The notes: a model not told the origin generated them from the letters alone. 64,000 nucleotides of DNA from Candidatus Krumholzibacteriota bacterium (GCA_029262065.1 JAJDAC010000016.1:62001-126000); one strand, 5' to 3'; positions 1 through 8,712 are shown, counted from the stretch's first letter. Numbers and translations: made by a program.

Positions 1-1
1 C

Positions 2-661
2 GGGTGCAGTCGGAAGATCAAGACGCTCACCGACGCGATCGTGATGCTGGGGTTCAACACCATCCGCAGTCTCGTCGTCACCAGTGCGGCGCGGAACATG
101 TACATCAAGAGTGGCAAGACAATGGGTCTCAAGGAGCGCCTGCTGTGGGAGCACTCCATTGGTTGCGCCATCGCCTGCCGGATCCTTGTCTCCGTGCGTC
201 ACCCGCAACTGGCGGAGGAAGCCTTCCTGGCGGGTTTGATGCACGACATCGGCAAGCTGGTTCTCAATCAGTACGCATCCGACGTCTTTGATGAGATCGT
301 GCAGGATGTATATAACGAAGGCCGGGGGTTCATCGAGGTTGAGCGTGAGCTGTTGGGCTTCGATCATACCGAGGTGGGCTTCATGCTCGTGAACAAGTGG
401 AAGCTGTCATCCCAGTTGGAAGAAGCAATCCGTTTCCACCACAGCGAAGAAGAATTCAACGAGAACCGCCTGGTGCTTTGCTACCTCGATCTGGGCAACA
501 ATCTTTGCAAGAAGCAGGGAATTGGATTCATCGAGGATCCCGACATCGACCTGGTTTCTTTGAAGAGCAACGAGGTCCTGGGATTCAACGAGGGAGAGTT
601 CGAGGCCTTGACCGAGCAGCTGAGCAAGACCCTGGAATCGGAGATGGAGATCTTTGTCTGA
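2..661 (+). CDS. HDOD domain protein, 5' end outside window
   Basis: The reading frame is open from base 2, so the gene starts upstream of the window. The visible 219 residues carry an HDOD-type helical domain with the remnant HD-like segment LMHDIGKL and a late FDHTEVGFML helix, both typical of HDOD proteins. Such domains are signalling modules related to HD phosphodiesterases and usually lack hydrolase activity; they are common in c-di-GMP and chemotaxis-like pathways. The stop overlaps the next gene, another HDOD protein, by 8 bases, so the two are translationally coupled. Any N-terminal domain cannot be seen. The specific pathway is unknown. Confidence 0.85.
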   Translation, partial: GCSRKIKTLTDAIVMLGFNTIRSLVVTSAARNMYIKSGKTMGLKERLLWEHSIGCAIACRILVSVRHPQLAEEAFLAGLMHDIGKLVLNQYASDVFDEIVQDVYNEGRGFIEVERELLGFDHTEVGFMLVNKWKLSSQLEEAIRFHHSEEEFNENRLVLCYLDLGNNLCKKQGIGFIEDPDIDLVSLKSNEVLGFNEGEFEALTEQLSKTLESEMEIFV

Positions 662-1541
662 TCTCGCCCCATCACCGGTTGCCGTGGACGGCGACGCTCT
701 CGAGGAGATTCTCGAGGGCTTCCACGACATTCCGACCATACCCGAGGTATTGGTGCGGATATGGCAGATCGTCGACGACCCCAAGTCCAGCGCAAGCGAC
801 CTCGAGGAGGTCGTGCGTCTGGAACCACCGTTGGCGGCAAAGGTTCTTCGCCTCGCCAACAGTCCTTACTTTGGCGGCCGGGGTCGCATCGCCGACGTTC
901 GGATGGCTATTACCACGCTGGGTTTCGAGACACTGCGTAACCTGGCGGTGTGTTTGAGTGTGGCCAGCGGATTGGCGGGGCGTCAGCCCACCGAATCCCG
1001 CCTCGATACGCGTCAACTCTGGCAGCATTGCGTGGCCACCGGCGTGGTTGCGCGTGCCTTGGCGAAGGAGCGCGGTCTGGATCGGCCGGACGAAGCGTTC
1101 ACGGCCGGACTACTGCACGACATCGGAAAGTTCGTGATCGGCATGGGCCGACCGGACGCCTACGGCGAGGTGGCCCGCTTGGTGGTTGACGAGGGCCTCG
1201 ATCCCCGGGCCGCCGAAGTTGCGGTTCTGGGTTTCGACCATGCCATCGTCGGCATGGCCTTCGCCGCGCGTTGGAATTTTCCACCGCGCCTGCAGGCCGT
1301 ACTTTGTCACCACCACGACACCGGCCGCGACGACCTTGACGATGTGTTCCACGCGGTGGTACTGGCCAACCGGATTACCTACGCCCTGGACGACTACGCG
1401 ATTATACCCGGTTGCCCGGGACACGGCCCCGACGACGCGCACTTCGAAGCTTTCAAGATGGAACCGGCTTGGTTGGACGAGCACTCCGACGAATTGCGCA
1501 GTGAGATCGACGAAGCGCACGAGTTCATGAACCTGGTGTGA
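654..1541 (+). CDS. HDOD domain signalling protein
   Basis: This 295-residue protein starts at a TTG inside the end of the preceding HDOD gene. It has a complete HDOD domain: an N-terminal helical part (about residues 20-120, with LANSPYF, a hallmark of the family), then LLHDIGKFVIG and LGFDHAIVGM segments at about 150-205. It probably acts as a cytoplasmic adaptor or sensor and not as an enzyme, because the metal-binding HD set is incomplete. It resembles the preceding gene, which suggests duplication. The following CheY-like receiver starts 8 bases after its stop, so HDOD-HDOD-receiver looks like one transcription unit. The signal sensed is not apparent. Confidence 0.88.
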   Translation: MSDLAPSPVAVDGDALEEILEGFHDIPTIPEVLVRIWQIVDDPKSSASDLEEVVRLEPPLAAKVLRLANSPYFGGRGRIADVRMAITTLGFETLRNLAVCLSVASGLAGRQPTESRLDTRQLWQHCVATGVVARALAKERGLDRPDEAFTAGLLHDIGKFVIGMGRPDAYGEVARLVVDEGLDPRAAEVAVLGFDHAIVGMAFAARWNFPPRLQAVLCHHHDTGRDDLDDVFHAVVLANRITYALDDYAIIPGCPGHGPDDAHFEAFKMEPAWLDEHSDELRSEIDEAHEFMNLV

Positions 1542-1548
1542 GGCAGCG

Positions 1549-1950
1549 ATGACGAAGACTCCCGAAATACTCGCCGTGCGCGCCGTCATTGCCGATGACG
1601 AAGCGTTCATTCGTCAGGTCTTGCTGAAGATGCTCGAGCGTTTGGATGTCGACGTCGTGGGCGTGGCTGAGAACGGTCGGGAGGCCGTGGAGTTGTTCCA
1701 GCAGCATCGCCCCGACCTGGTCATACTGGATATTGCCATGCCCGAAATGGATGGCCTGGACGCCGTGCGGCGCATCATGGAAATCGATCCCGAAGCCAGG
1801 GTGCTGATGTGCACCAGCTTTTCCAGCAAGCAATATGTGGTCGAAGCCGTGAAGTTGGGGGCGAAGGGGTACTTGAACAAACCGTTCGACCTGAACAAGA
1901 TTCGCGAGAAGATCAGCAAGATCTGTAGCGTGGGACACGTATCTCCCTGA
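1549..1950 (+). CDS. CheY-like response regulator receiver
   Basis: A stand-alone 133-residue receiver domain. It has the acidic pocket (D16-D17), the phosphoacceptor Asp at about residue 61 within ILDIAMPEMDG, the Thr/Ser switch in MCTSFS, and the conserved Lys in NKPFD near residue 112. No output domain follows. A GAGG ribosome binding site precedes the ATG. It lies between two HDOD genes and a sigma-54 activator, so it may relay phosphate to or compete with that regulator. No histidine kinase is in the window, so the donor is unknown. The family call is secure; the pathway is inferred from position only. Confidence 0.92.
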   Translation: MTKTPEILAVRAVIADDEAFIRQVLLKMLERLDVDVVGVAENGREAVELFQQHRPDLVILDIAMPEMDGLDAVRRIMEIDPEARVLMCTSFSSKQYVVEAVKLGAKGYLNKPFDLNKIREKISKICSVGHVSP

Positions 1951-1995
1951 GCGAGCCCCTTGACATGGTTGCGAGCCGCCGCGACCATCCGAATC

Positions 1996-3513
1996 ATGGC
2001 CACCCAGTCGACTCTTCTGGTTCTTTCCCCTGACGCCGACCTCCGGTCGTCAGCGTTGCGTTTCGCCGACGATCGCAGTCAGGTGGTGTTCTTTGACGAC
2101 GCCGCCGAAGCCCTCAGCGCCGGTCGGAAATTGGCCGTGGCGGTCTTCCTGGTCGATGCCCGGGAGCGCCACTTGCTGACCGAGGGCCTGGTCCGACGCA
2201 TTCGGCAGCTTCCGTCGGCGCCTCAACTGCTCATTCTTCCGCCCGAAGACGAAGCGTTGCCGGCGCAGGTAATGCCCGATGAAATCCATCTGGCCGACGG
2301 GCGAGAGGAGTCCCTGCGCAACCAGGTGCGACGGCTTCTGCGCTTCCACGCCGTGCGTACACGTAGTGGCATCGTGGGCTCGACCACCGGCATCAGCGAG
2401 CTGCTCAACACGATTGTGCAAGTGGGGCCGCTGGACGTCCCGGTGTTGATCCAGGGGGAGAGTGGCACGGGCAAGGAGCTGGTGGCGCGGGCGCTGCACG
2501 ACGAGAGTCCCCGCCGCGACCTGCCGTTCGTGTCGGTGAACGTGGGCAGCTTGCCCGAGACACTGCTCGAGAGCGAACTGTTCGGTCACGAGAAGGGGGC
2601 ATTCACGGGTGCCGTGGCCCGACGCGAAGGCGTATTCGAGCGGGCCAATCGGGGCACACTGTTCCTGGACGAAGTGGGAGAAATGCCTCCGGCCATGCAG
2701 GTGAAGTTGCTGCGTGTCCTGGAATCGAACGAGTACCAGCGGGTGGGAGGAAACCAGACGCTGAGTACCGATGTGCGGCTTCTGGCCGCCACCCATCGCA
2801 GCCTCGAAGAGGAAATGAAGGCAGGGCGTTTCCGCGGAGACCTCTACTATCGCTTGAAGGTCATCAAGGTGGAGATTCCGCCGCTGCGGGATCGCTATGA
2901 AGACATTCCGTTGCTCGTGCAGTCGTTCCTTACCGCCATCAATGCGCGTCACGGGCTGCACCGCAAGGGTCTGACCCGCGACGCCATGGAGAGGCTCGTG
3001 CGCTACGCGTGGCCGGGTAACGTGCGTGAACTGCGAAACGTGGTGGCCTCGATGGCCGTGTTGGGCACGTCCGACTACCTCGGCGTGGACGACCTGCCCG
3101 AGGAGTTGGTGACCCAGGAGACCGGGCAGGGGGTCATGCCGGTACCCGTACGGTTGGGGTCGAACGGTCGCGAGGGGGACTCCCTGCTGACCAGCACGTT
3201 GCTGTCGCTGATGACCGATCTTCGACGCGTCAATGAACGCCTGGATCGGATCGAGACGCTGCTGGGCCGGGGATCGCATGAAACCGGAGCGGGGGCCGGC
3301 TCGGGTCCGGGCTCCGTCATCTGGGATGACGCCGCCGACGACGCAGAGTTCACGCCGGTGGCGCCAGATTTGCCCCAGGACCTGGCCGGGGCCGAACGCA
3401 CCATGATCGAGGCCTCGCTGCGGCAACATCGGGGAAACCGCCGCAGGGCGGCCGAGCAGTTGGGGATCAGCGAACGCACGCTCTACCGGAAATTGAAGGC
3501 CTACGGCCTCTGA
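1996..3513 (+). CDS. Sigma-54-dependent transcriptional activator (NtrC-like, degenerate receiver)
   Basis: A bacterial enhancer-binding protein of about 505 residues. The N-terminal 120 residues look like a receiver fold, but the normal phosphorylation set is incomplete: there is no clear conserved Lys and the usual Asp-Met-Pro context is missing. The AAA+ domain has Walker A GESGTGKE (154-161), the sigma-54 contact loop GAFTGA intact at 201-206, and Walker B around FLDEVGE (about 222-228). The C-terminus is a Fis-type helix-turn-helix ending in RTLYRKLKAYGL. I prefer the ATG at 1996; an in-frame TTG at 1960 would add 12 residues without domain content. Its target promoters are not evident; I saw no convincing -24/-12 site beside it. 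Confidence 0.93.
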   Translation: MATQSTLLVLSPDADLRSSALRFADDRSQVVFFDDAAEALSAGRKLAVAVFLVDARERHLLTEGLVRRIRQLPSAPQLLILPPEDEALPAQVMPDEIHLADGREESLRNQVRRLLRFHAVRTRSGIVGSTTGISELLNTIVQVGPLDVPVLIQGESGTGKELVARALHDESPRRDLPFVSVNVGSLPETLLESELFGHEKGAFTGAVARREGVFERANRGTLFLDEVGEMPPAMQVKLLRVLESNEYQRVGGNQTLSTDVRLLAATHRSLEEEMKAGRFRGDLYYRLKVIKVEIPPLRDRYEDIPLLVQSFLTAINARHGLHRKGLTRDAMERLVRYAWPGNVRELRNVVASMAVLGTSDYLGVDDLPEELVTQETGQGVMPVPVRLGSNGREGDSLLTSTLLSLMTDLRRVNERLDRIETLLGRGSHETGAGAGSGPGSVIWDDAADDAEFTPVAPDLPQDLAGAERTMIEASLRQHRGNRRRAAEQLGISERTLYRKLKAYGL

Positions 3514-3538
3514 CGGGGGTCCCTTGGCCAATCGAGGG

Positions 3539-3568
3539 TGGCCAGTGAGCGTAACCTCATACTATACT
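3539..3568 (+). promoter_or_regulatory. Candidate sigma-70-like promoter for the PorV-like gene
   Basis: TATACT at 3563-3568 is a good -10 match. The hexamer at the usual distance, TGGCCA (3539-3544, spacer 18), is a weak -35. It lies in the gap after the sigma-54 activator and would give a leader of about 120 bases. Confidence 0.35.
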
Positions 3569-3597
3569 TCTATGACTGCCCACCATCTTTTCGCCTT

Positions 3598-3666
3598 CCC
3601 CGACGGAGGGGATCCAAGGCCCCCGAAGGCGGGGACTAAAGCGCCCGCGGCGCATTCCCCTGTGCG
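3598..3666 (+). promoter_or_regulatory. Structured 5' leader (four consecutive GC-rich hairpins)
   Basis: Four short hairpins follow each other: CCCC/GGGG (3598-3601 with 3608-3611), CCCCG-AAGG-CGGGG (3621-3634), GCGCC-CGC-GGCGC (3641-3653) and CGCA/TGCG (3651-3654 with 3663-3666). The third and fourth share three bases, so they are mutually exclusive. The element sits between the candidate promoter and the ribosome binding site of the PorV-like gene. Its second hairpin followed by GACTAAAGC partly resembles c-di-GMP-I riboswitches, but the other conserved segments do not match. Confidence 0.35.
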
Positions 3667-3697
3667 TTCTGTCGTTGCCCCGTTTTGGAGGAGCTTC

Positions 3698-4732
3698 GTG
3701 AAGCTGCGTTCGACTCGTAATGCAATTGTTCTAACCATCGTGGCGGCAAGCCTCATCGTGGTTACTCCGGGCGCCCAGGCGACCAAGTACGCGGGAGCGT
3801 TCATGGCCGACGGCGGTGGCGCGCGCGCGCTGGGTATGGGGAGCGCCTTCGTGGCCGTGGCCGACGACGCCAGCGCTACCTTCTGGAATCCGGCCGGACT
3901 TCTGAGTGTGAAGTCGCGCGAAGTCAACGCCATGCACAGCGAGCGATTCGGCGATCTGATCGATCGCGATTTCGTTTCCTATGTGCAGCCCAAAGGGCAG
4001 GGTTCATTCGGCTTCAGTTTGATCCGGCTGGGCATCGATGACATTCCCTTCACCGATCACCTCACCGATCGCCTCGACGCCAACAACGACGGTCAGGTGG
4101 ACAACAGCGAAGCTGCCGCGTTGCTTGGGCTTCAGGACGAGATTCGTTTCGAGAGTGATTCGGAGTGGGCCTTCATGGGCACCTACGCGCGTCCTCTGGG
4201 CGAGTGGCAGGTCGGCGCGACCATCAAGTTCGTGCGGCAGTCGGTAGGCGACTTCTCCAGCGCCGGCGTGGGTGTGGATCTGGGTGCGCTGCGACGCGAC
4301 ATCTGGCGCCAACTCGACGTGGGCATCAAACTGCAGGACATCACCACGACCTATCTCAGTTGGAGTACCGGGCGCAACGAAACCGTCGCGCCGGTGGCCG
4401 TGCCTGGGGCCGCCTACGACATCTCCATCGAAAGCGCTCGTCTGGACCTGACTTTCGCGGCCGCCTTCGAAATCCACTTCGACGGCCGCAAGAGCGCCGA
4501 TCAATACCGTTGGGGCGGCGGCGTAACCAGCAACGCCTACTACGGCATCGAAGCCACGCTCAGCGACCGCGCGCACATTCGCGCCGGTAACCATGGGGGC
4601 TGGGACAGCAGCAACTTCACGTACGGAGTGGGCCTTGAGCTGGGTCCGCTGCTGGTCGACTACGCGCTGGCCGGTGACGTTCTCGACATCGACGAGAACA
4701 CGCATCGCGCCAGTCTCGGGTACCGTTTCTAG
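3698..4732 (+). CDS. PorV/PorQ-family outer-membrane beta-barrel protein
   Basis: The protein has 344 residues from the GTG at 3698, preceded by GGAGGAG. The same frame extends upstream to 3524, but that extension would precede the signal peptide. Residues 1-28 form a signal peptide ending ...GAQA. The mature start, with GGGARALGMGSAFVAVADDASATFWNPAGL broken as GARALGMGSAF then ADDASA then FWNPAGL, is the hallmark of the PorV/PorQ (UPF0164) family, FadL-like barrels in the outer membrane. An Asp/Asn-rich stretch near residue 130 may bind calcium. PorV in Bacteroidetes shuttles type IX secretion substrates. Two proteins elsewhere in the window have C-terminal domains like those substrates. Confidence 0.85.
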   Translation: MKLRSTRNAIVLTIVAASLIVVTPGAQATKYAGAFMADGGGARALGMGSAFVAVADDASATFWNPAGLLSVKSREVNAMHSERFGDLIDRDFVSYVQPKGQGSFGFSLIRLGIDDIPFTDHLTDRLDANNDGQVDNSEAAALLGLQDEIRFESDSEWAFMGTYARPLGEWQVGATIKFVRQSVGDFSSAGVGVDLGALRRDIWRQLDVGIKLQDITTTYLSWSTGRNETVAPVAVPGAAYDISIESARLDLTFAAAFEIHFDGRKSADQYRWGGGVTSNAYYGIEATLSDRAHIRAGNHGGWDSSNFTYGVGLELGPLLVDYALAGDVLDIDENTHRASLGYRF

Positions 4733-5359
4733 GTGCCCCACGGGTCCTCGGCCGAATTTCGCATCGATGCACCGACGCTGGTGGCCGTTACGCCGCCGGA
4801 CGTCGGTGCCTCGATGGCGCTTCTCCCCGAACTCCTGCCCGCGCTGCAGCCCCATGTCAGCCTGGTGGTATTGCGTTGGCCTACCGCGCCCGCCTGGGCC
4901 GCCCTGCGAGCCTGTCGCCAGCTCGCCGCGCTCTCCCTGCGGCCTCGTCTGCTGGTGAGCGATCGGTTCGATATGGCCGAGCTGGCCGGGTTGGACGGCG
5001 TCCACCTGAAGGACGGCGGTATTCCAGCCGCGCGCGTGCGTCGACTGCGCCCCAACTGGGTGGTGGGCGTGAGTCTCCACGAACCCATGGTTTGGGATCG
5101 GACCCAGGGGGCCGACTACGCGTTCGTGAGTCCGGTGTTTCCCACGCCAAGCAAGCCCGGGGCGCAGCCGCTGGGACTTGTTCGCCTGCGCGAACTCGCA
5201 CGGCAGGCTCCGTTGCCATTGTTGGCTCTGGGCGGCGTGGGTGCCCACAACGCGGCGGCTTGCCGCGAAACGGGTGCCGCCGGCGTGGTCGCCTCGAGTG
5301 GCATTTTTGATCAAGGAGATCCGGTGTCGGCCGCCGTCCAGATACGCGCGGCGCTATGA
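4733..5359 (+). CDS. thiE: Thiamine-phosphate synthase-like protein (ThiE/TenI family)
   Basis: A TIM-barrel protein of about 208 residues starting with a GTG directly after the stop of the barrel gene. Family signatures are SDRFDMAELAGLDGVHL in the middle (diphosphate/metal side), VGVSLHE, SPVFPTPSKPG (the GPVFPTPSK motif) and LLALGGVG near the C-terminus. ThiE joins the thiazole and pyrimidine phosphates to make thiamine phosphate. The usual HLGQ is HLKD here, and no other thiamine gene or thiamine riboswitch is nearby, so a TenI-like or divergent role cannot be excluded. The N-terminal 25 residues are poorly conserved and a later start is possible. Confidence 0.72.
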   Translation: MPHGSSAEFRIDAPTLVAVTPPDVGASMALLPELLPALQPHVSLVVLRWPTAPAWAALRACRQLAALSLRPRLLVSDRFDMAELAGLDGVHLKDGGIPAARVRRLRPNWVVGVSLHEPMVWDRTQGADYAFVSPVFPTPSKPGAQPLGLVRLRELARQAPLPLLALGGVGAHNAAACRETGAAGVVASSGIFDQGDPVSAAVQIRAAL

Positions 5360-5386
5360 ACCGCCCGGTCTGTGAGCGTCTCGAGG

Positions 5387-7291
5387 CTAGTTCTTGGGTC
5401 GCCAGATATCCAGCATCTGGCCCGCGCGGATGCGACCGTTGGCGGGAAGGTTGTTCCAGCCCAGGAGGTCGCTCACGGTCACCCCAAAACGGCGACCGAT
5501 GGTAGTGAGGTTGTCGCCCTGTAGCACCTTGTAGCGTGTGCGGTCGTGGGATGACTCGTTGACCTTGATGGCCGCGCGGGTGTTGCCTTTTGACAGCACC
5601 AGGACCTGTCCCGCGTAGATACGGTTGCCGGACAGGTTGTTCAGGTCCCGTAGCTTCGAAACGGTGGTTCCGTAGCGTCGGGCCACGCTCGAAAGCGTGT
5701 CACCCCGCCGCACGGTGTGTCGTCCCGACACTGTTGCGTTGCCCGAAGCGCGAGCTATCGTCGCCGGCGGAACCACGCCGCGCGGAAACGGGATCGTGAG
5801 TACACGACCCGAGCGCACGCGGCGCGGGTTGGAGATACCATTGAGTTCCATGATCGCGGCGGTGCTGGTTCGGTACCGTCGCGCCAGCTGTCCCAACGTC
5901 TCGCCCTTGGCCAGGCGATGCTTGCGCCATTGCAGACGGTCCCCCTCGGGGATCTGGGCCACGGCCGTCATGGTCTGGGGGCCCTTGCCGGCGGGGACGC
6001 GCAACGAATACGCGGACATGTTGGGTGGCGTACAGTGCGCGATGAGTTGCGGGTTCAGGTTGCGAATGGTCGTTTCGTTCACACCGGCCGAGACGGCGAC
6101 CTGATCGAGGCTGAACGCGTCGTCGAGCGTGATCACGTCGTAGCGCAGGGTATCCTGCGGTGTCAGCGTGAAACCGTGGAGCTCGGGGTCTGCCCCCAGG
6201 CGCGCCGCGGCAATGAATTTGGGTACGTACTCGCGTGTCTCGCGCGGCAGCCTCAGCTGCCAGTAGTCCGGATCACCCTGCAAACCGATGGCGCGCTGGA
6301 TGCGATACTCGCCCGCGTTGTACGCCGCGAATGCCAGGGACCAGCGTCCGAACATGCCGTGCAGCATCTTGAGGTGTCGGCAGGCCGCGCGCGTGGCTTT
6401 CTCGATGTCGCGGCGCTCGTCCAGCCACTCGTTCACGACCAGGCCACGGTTGCGCGCGGTGCTACGAATGAACTGCCAGTAGCCCACCGCGGCGGCGCGA
6501 CTTCGCGCGCGGGCGGAGAGCCCCGATTCGATCATGGCCAGATAGATGAGTTCGGGGGGAAGCTCTTCGTCGGCCAGGATCTCGGCGATCACGTGACCGA
6601 TTTCAGCGCGCCGATCCAACCACTTCTGGTAGGTATCGCGGCCGTTTCCGGTGAAGTACTTGATCCACTTGTCGACCTCGGGGGCTTCGATGGCCAACAG
6701 CTCGCTGTGCAGCGACGATGGTTCTTCGGCCACGACGGGCATGATGAAATCGGGCAGGCCATAGCGGGTACGCAGACTGTCGAACGCCTCATTCAGCGTC
6801 TGCTCAATGGGAGCGTAGCTGTCGGAAAAGAAGCGCTCCTCGGCCAGGATGTCCGCGAAGTAACCCAGCTTGCGTTCGATCGAATCCAGGTACAGCAACG
6901 CCAGCGAATCCGGGTCCGAGCTGCGGGCCTCGACGATTCTCTCCTGTAGGACGAAGAAGTTTTCCTCGGCCAGATCCAGCTCGCGCATCAAGTAGCGCTC
7001 AGTCCCTTCCTGGTAGAGCACGTCGATGTCGTCCAGCCCGGGATGGGAGCGCAGTATCTTATCCAGAAGGCTCTCATCGGTGCGCTCGGGGGCCAGGCCC
7101 GGGAGACCCTCGGGCGCCAGCGTGAACAGGGTGTCCGCGGCGGCGTAATCAGCCATTTCGTCTGACTCGGCCAACGGATCGCTCTCGATGACCGGGGGTG
7201 CCGAGGAGCAGGCCTCGAGCATACCGCTCAACGCGAAGGTGCCTAGAAGGACACCAAGGGACGATTGGGTGCGACTGGAAATTTGTTTCAT
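5387..7291 (-). CDS. mltD: MltD-like membrane-bound lytic transglycosylase with three LysM domains
   Basis: A 634-residue lipoprotein from the ATG at 7291. A lipobox-like LEAC puts the lipidated Cys at residue 28. After a helical N-terminal region, the SLT domain has the catalytic Glu at residue 255 in MIESGLS, then GYWQFI and AYNAGEYRIQRAI. Three LysM peptidoglycan-binding repeats follow at about 458-501, 525-566 and 586-631. MltD-type enzymes cleave the MurNAc-GlcNAc bond in the periplasm, releasing anhydro-muropeptides. It is transcribed divergently from the diguanylate cyclase and convergently with the ThiE-like gene, with only 27 bases between their ends. The family call is firm. Confidence 0.93.
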   Translation of the reverse strand: MKQISSRTQSSLGVLLGTFALSGMLEACSSAPPVIESDPLAESDEMADYAAADTLFTLAPEGLPGLAPERTDESLLDKILRSHPGLDDIDVLYQEGTERYLMRELDLAEENFFVLQERIVEARSSDPDSLALLYLDSIERKLGYFADILAEERFFSDSYAPIEQTLNEAFDSLRTRYGLPDFIMPVVAEEPSSLHSELLAIEAPEVDKWIKYFTGNGRDTYQKWLDRRAEIGHVIAEILADEELPPELIYLAMIESGLSARARSRAAAVGYWQFIRSTARNRGLVVNEWLDERRDIEKATRAACRHLKMLHGMFGRWSLAFAAYNAGEYRIQRAIGLQGDPDYWQLRLPRETREYVPKFIAAARLGADPELHGFTLTPQDTLRYDVITLDDAFSLDQVAVSAGVNETTIRNLNPQLIAHCTPPNMSAYSLRVPAGKGPQTMTAVAQIPEGDRLQWRKHRLAKGETLGQLARRYRTSTAAIMELNGISNPRRVRSGRVLTIPFPRGVVPPATIARASGNATVSGRHTVRRGDTLSSVARRYGTTVSKLRDLNNLSGNRIYAGQVLVLSKGNTRAAIKVNESSHDRTRYKVLQGDNLTTIGRRFGVTVSDLLGWNNLPANGRIRAGQMLDIWRPKN

Positions 7292-7314
7292 GGCCTCAGG
7301 TGGCGGGGGGCGTG

Positions 7315-7344
7315 AACGTACGTGCACATTGTCCCCGGGAGCAA
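7315..7344 (-). promoter_or_regulatory. Candidate promoter for the mltD-like gene
   Basis: On the minus strand, TTGCTC (7344-7339), an 18-base spacer and TACGTT (7320-7315) form a moderate sigma-70-like match about 24 bases upstream of the ATG at 7291. Confidence 0.3.
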
Positions 7345-7428
7345 GTCTGGATTCCCGGACACGCGGTCATCAGCTGTGATACGATTCTGGTCTCTGGGAT
7401 AGACGCGCTCCGCATCGTTAGAATATAC

Positions 7429-8712
7429 ATGCACTATCAATTGCAACGCGTTGACCTTCAAACGTTTCTGCGTAACGAGGTTCCACTGTCCCGGCTCAGC
7501 CCGGACCTGCGCCAGCAGATCCGTCAGGCCCTGATCCAGGGTCGCCCTCTGGGGCCGCTGGGAGCACGCGCCGTGCGCGAACTCATGACCCGCGGCCTGA
7601 TCCGCCATTCGGGTTTCCTCCGCGAGGGACCTGACAAAATACCCCTGTATTCCCTGGTTGGTTCCGCCCTGGCCTTCGACCTGAGGCGCCTTCTCGCCGA
7701 AGAGGTGGAAGAAACTGCCGATGCGCCGCCCGAAGGCGCGCCGATTGCGGAAATGACGCCAGTGGTCGAAACCACCTCCAAGAGCCATGCCAGACAAAAC
7801 GGAAACGCCTGGGCGGTGCTGGAAGGGATTCGATCCACGCTGCGTCGCGATTGGGTGTCACACGGGTTGGAGGCCAGCCTCGAGGACCTGCTCATGGAAA
7901 TGGGGCGTCGCATGGACGACCCCCAGCTGCGACTTGCGCTCTGGCGCGAGAGAGTCGATGTGGCCCTCGACAGCGATGATCCGCGGTGGGAAGTGTGGTC
8001 GGACGAGGATCCGTCGTCGCTGGCTCTCCTGCAGAGTCTCCAGAGTGCCAGCGCGGGAACCACGGTGGGCGACCGTCGATGGGTGGGTATCCGCGCCCGC
8101 GGCAGTATCGTTGGCGCCCTGGGCGCATCCCCCGACACGGACAACGCATTGCACGCGGCCGCGGCGGGAACGGTCGGCGAGCTCTTCGAGGCCTATCTTC
8201 GAAGTCAACAACGTGTGTATACCGATCCGCTGACCGGCGTGAACAATCGACGATTCTTCGACCGTCAACTTCCCGTGGAACTGGAACGCAGTCGGCGCTT
8301 GAACCAGAATGTGGCGCTGTTGTTCGTCGACATCGATTTCTTCAAGAAGATCAACGACGAGCACGGTCACGCGGCCGGCGATCGCGTGTTGCACCAGGTG
8401 GCCCAGTCCTTTCTCGGGCATCTGCGTCGCATCGATTCGGTGTTTCGATGGGGCGGTGAAGAGTTTGCCCTGATCCTGCCGGGAACCGACGCCGATGAGG
8501 CTCTCCAAACGGCCGATCGGCTACGCGAGATGGTATCGCAACAACGGGTGACCCTGGACGACGGTAATGATATCTCGGTGACCGTCAGCGTCGGCGCGGC
8601 GATCTTTCCCGCGCACGCTTCGGGCGAACGGGAATTGCTGCGGCGCGCCGACCAGGCGCTGTACCGGGCCAAGGACGAAGGACGCAATCGCGTCTACATG
8701 TGGGAATCCTGA
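7429..8712 (+). CDS. Diguanylate cyclase (GGDEF) with GAF-like sensor region
   Basis: A 427-residue protein from the ATG at 7429; the frame is open upstream to 7198 but that part overlaps the divergent gene start. The first 70 residues are helical and unassigned. Residues about 130-255 look GAF-like (ending in IVGALGAS and a helical linker). The C-terminal GGDEF domain starts at DPLTGVNNRRFF and has the active-site GGEEF at 342-346. The product-inhibition I-site RxxD is intact (RRID, 333-336), five residues before GGEEF. It should make c-di-GMP from two GTP in the cytoplasm under feedback control. No c-di-GMP phosphodiesterase is visible nearby. Its ligand or partner is unknown. Confidence 0.93.
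   Translation: MHYQLQRVDLQTFLRNEVPLSRLSPDLRQQIRQALIQGRPLGPLGARAVRELMTRGLIRHSGFLREGPDKIPLYSLVGSALAFDLRRLLAEEVEETADAPPEGAPIAEMTPVVETTSKSHARQNGNAWAVLEGIRSTLRRDWVSHGLEASLEDLLMEMGRRMDDPQLRLALWRERVDVALDSDDPRWEVWSDEDPSSLALLQSLQSASAGTTVGDRRWVGIRARGSIVGALGASPDTDNALHAAAAGTVGELFEAYLRSQQRVYTDPLTGVNNRRFFDRQLPVELERSRRLNQNVALLFVDIDFFKKINDEHGHAAGDRVLHQVAQSFLGHLRRIDSVFRWGGEEFALILPGTDADEALQTADRLREMVSQQRVTLDDGNDISVTVSVGAAIFPAHASGERELLRRADQALYRAKDEGRNRVYMWES

Noticed and set aside
2050-3531. Minus-strand open frame of 493 codons opposite the sigma-54 activator
   Set aside because: The plus-strand protein has complete AAA+ and Fis domains; the reverse product resembles no family.
4733-5359. Thiamine pyrophosphate riboswitch upstream of the ThiE-like gene
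   Set aside because: The start follows the previous stop directly and no CUGAGA-type core was seen in the flanking sequence.
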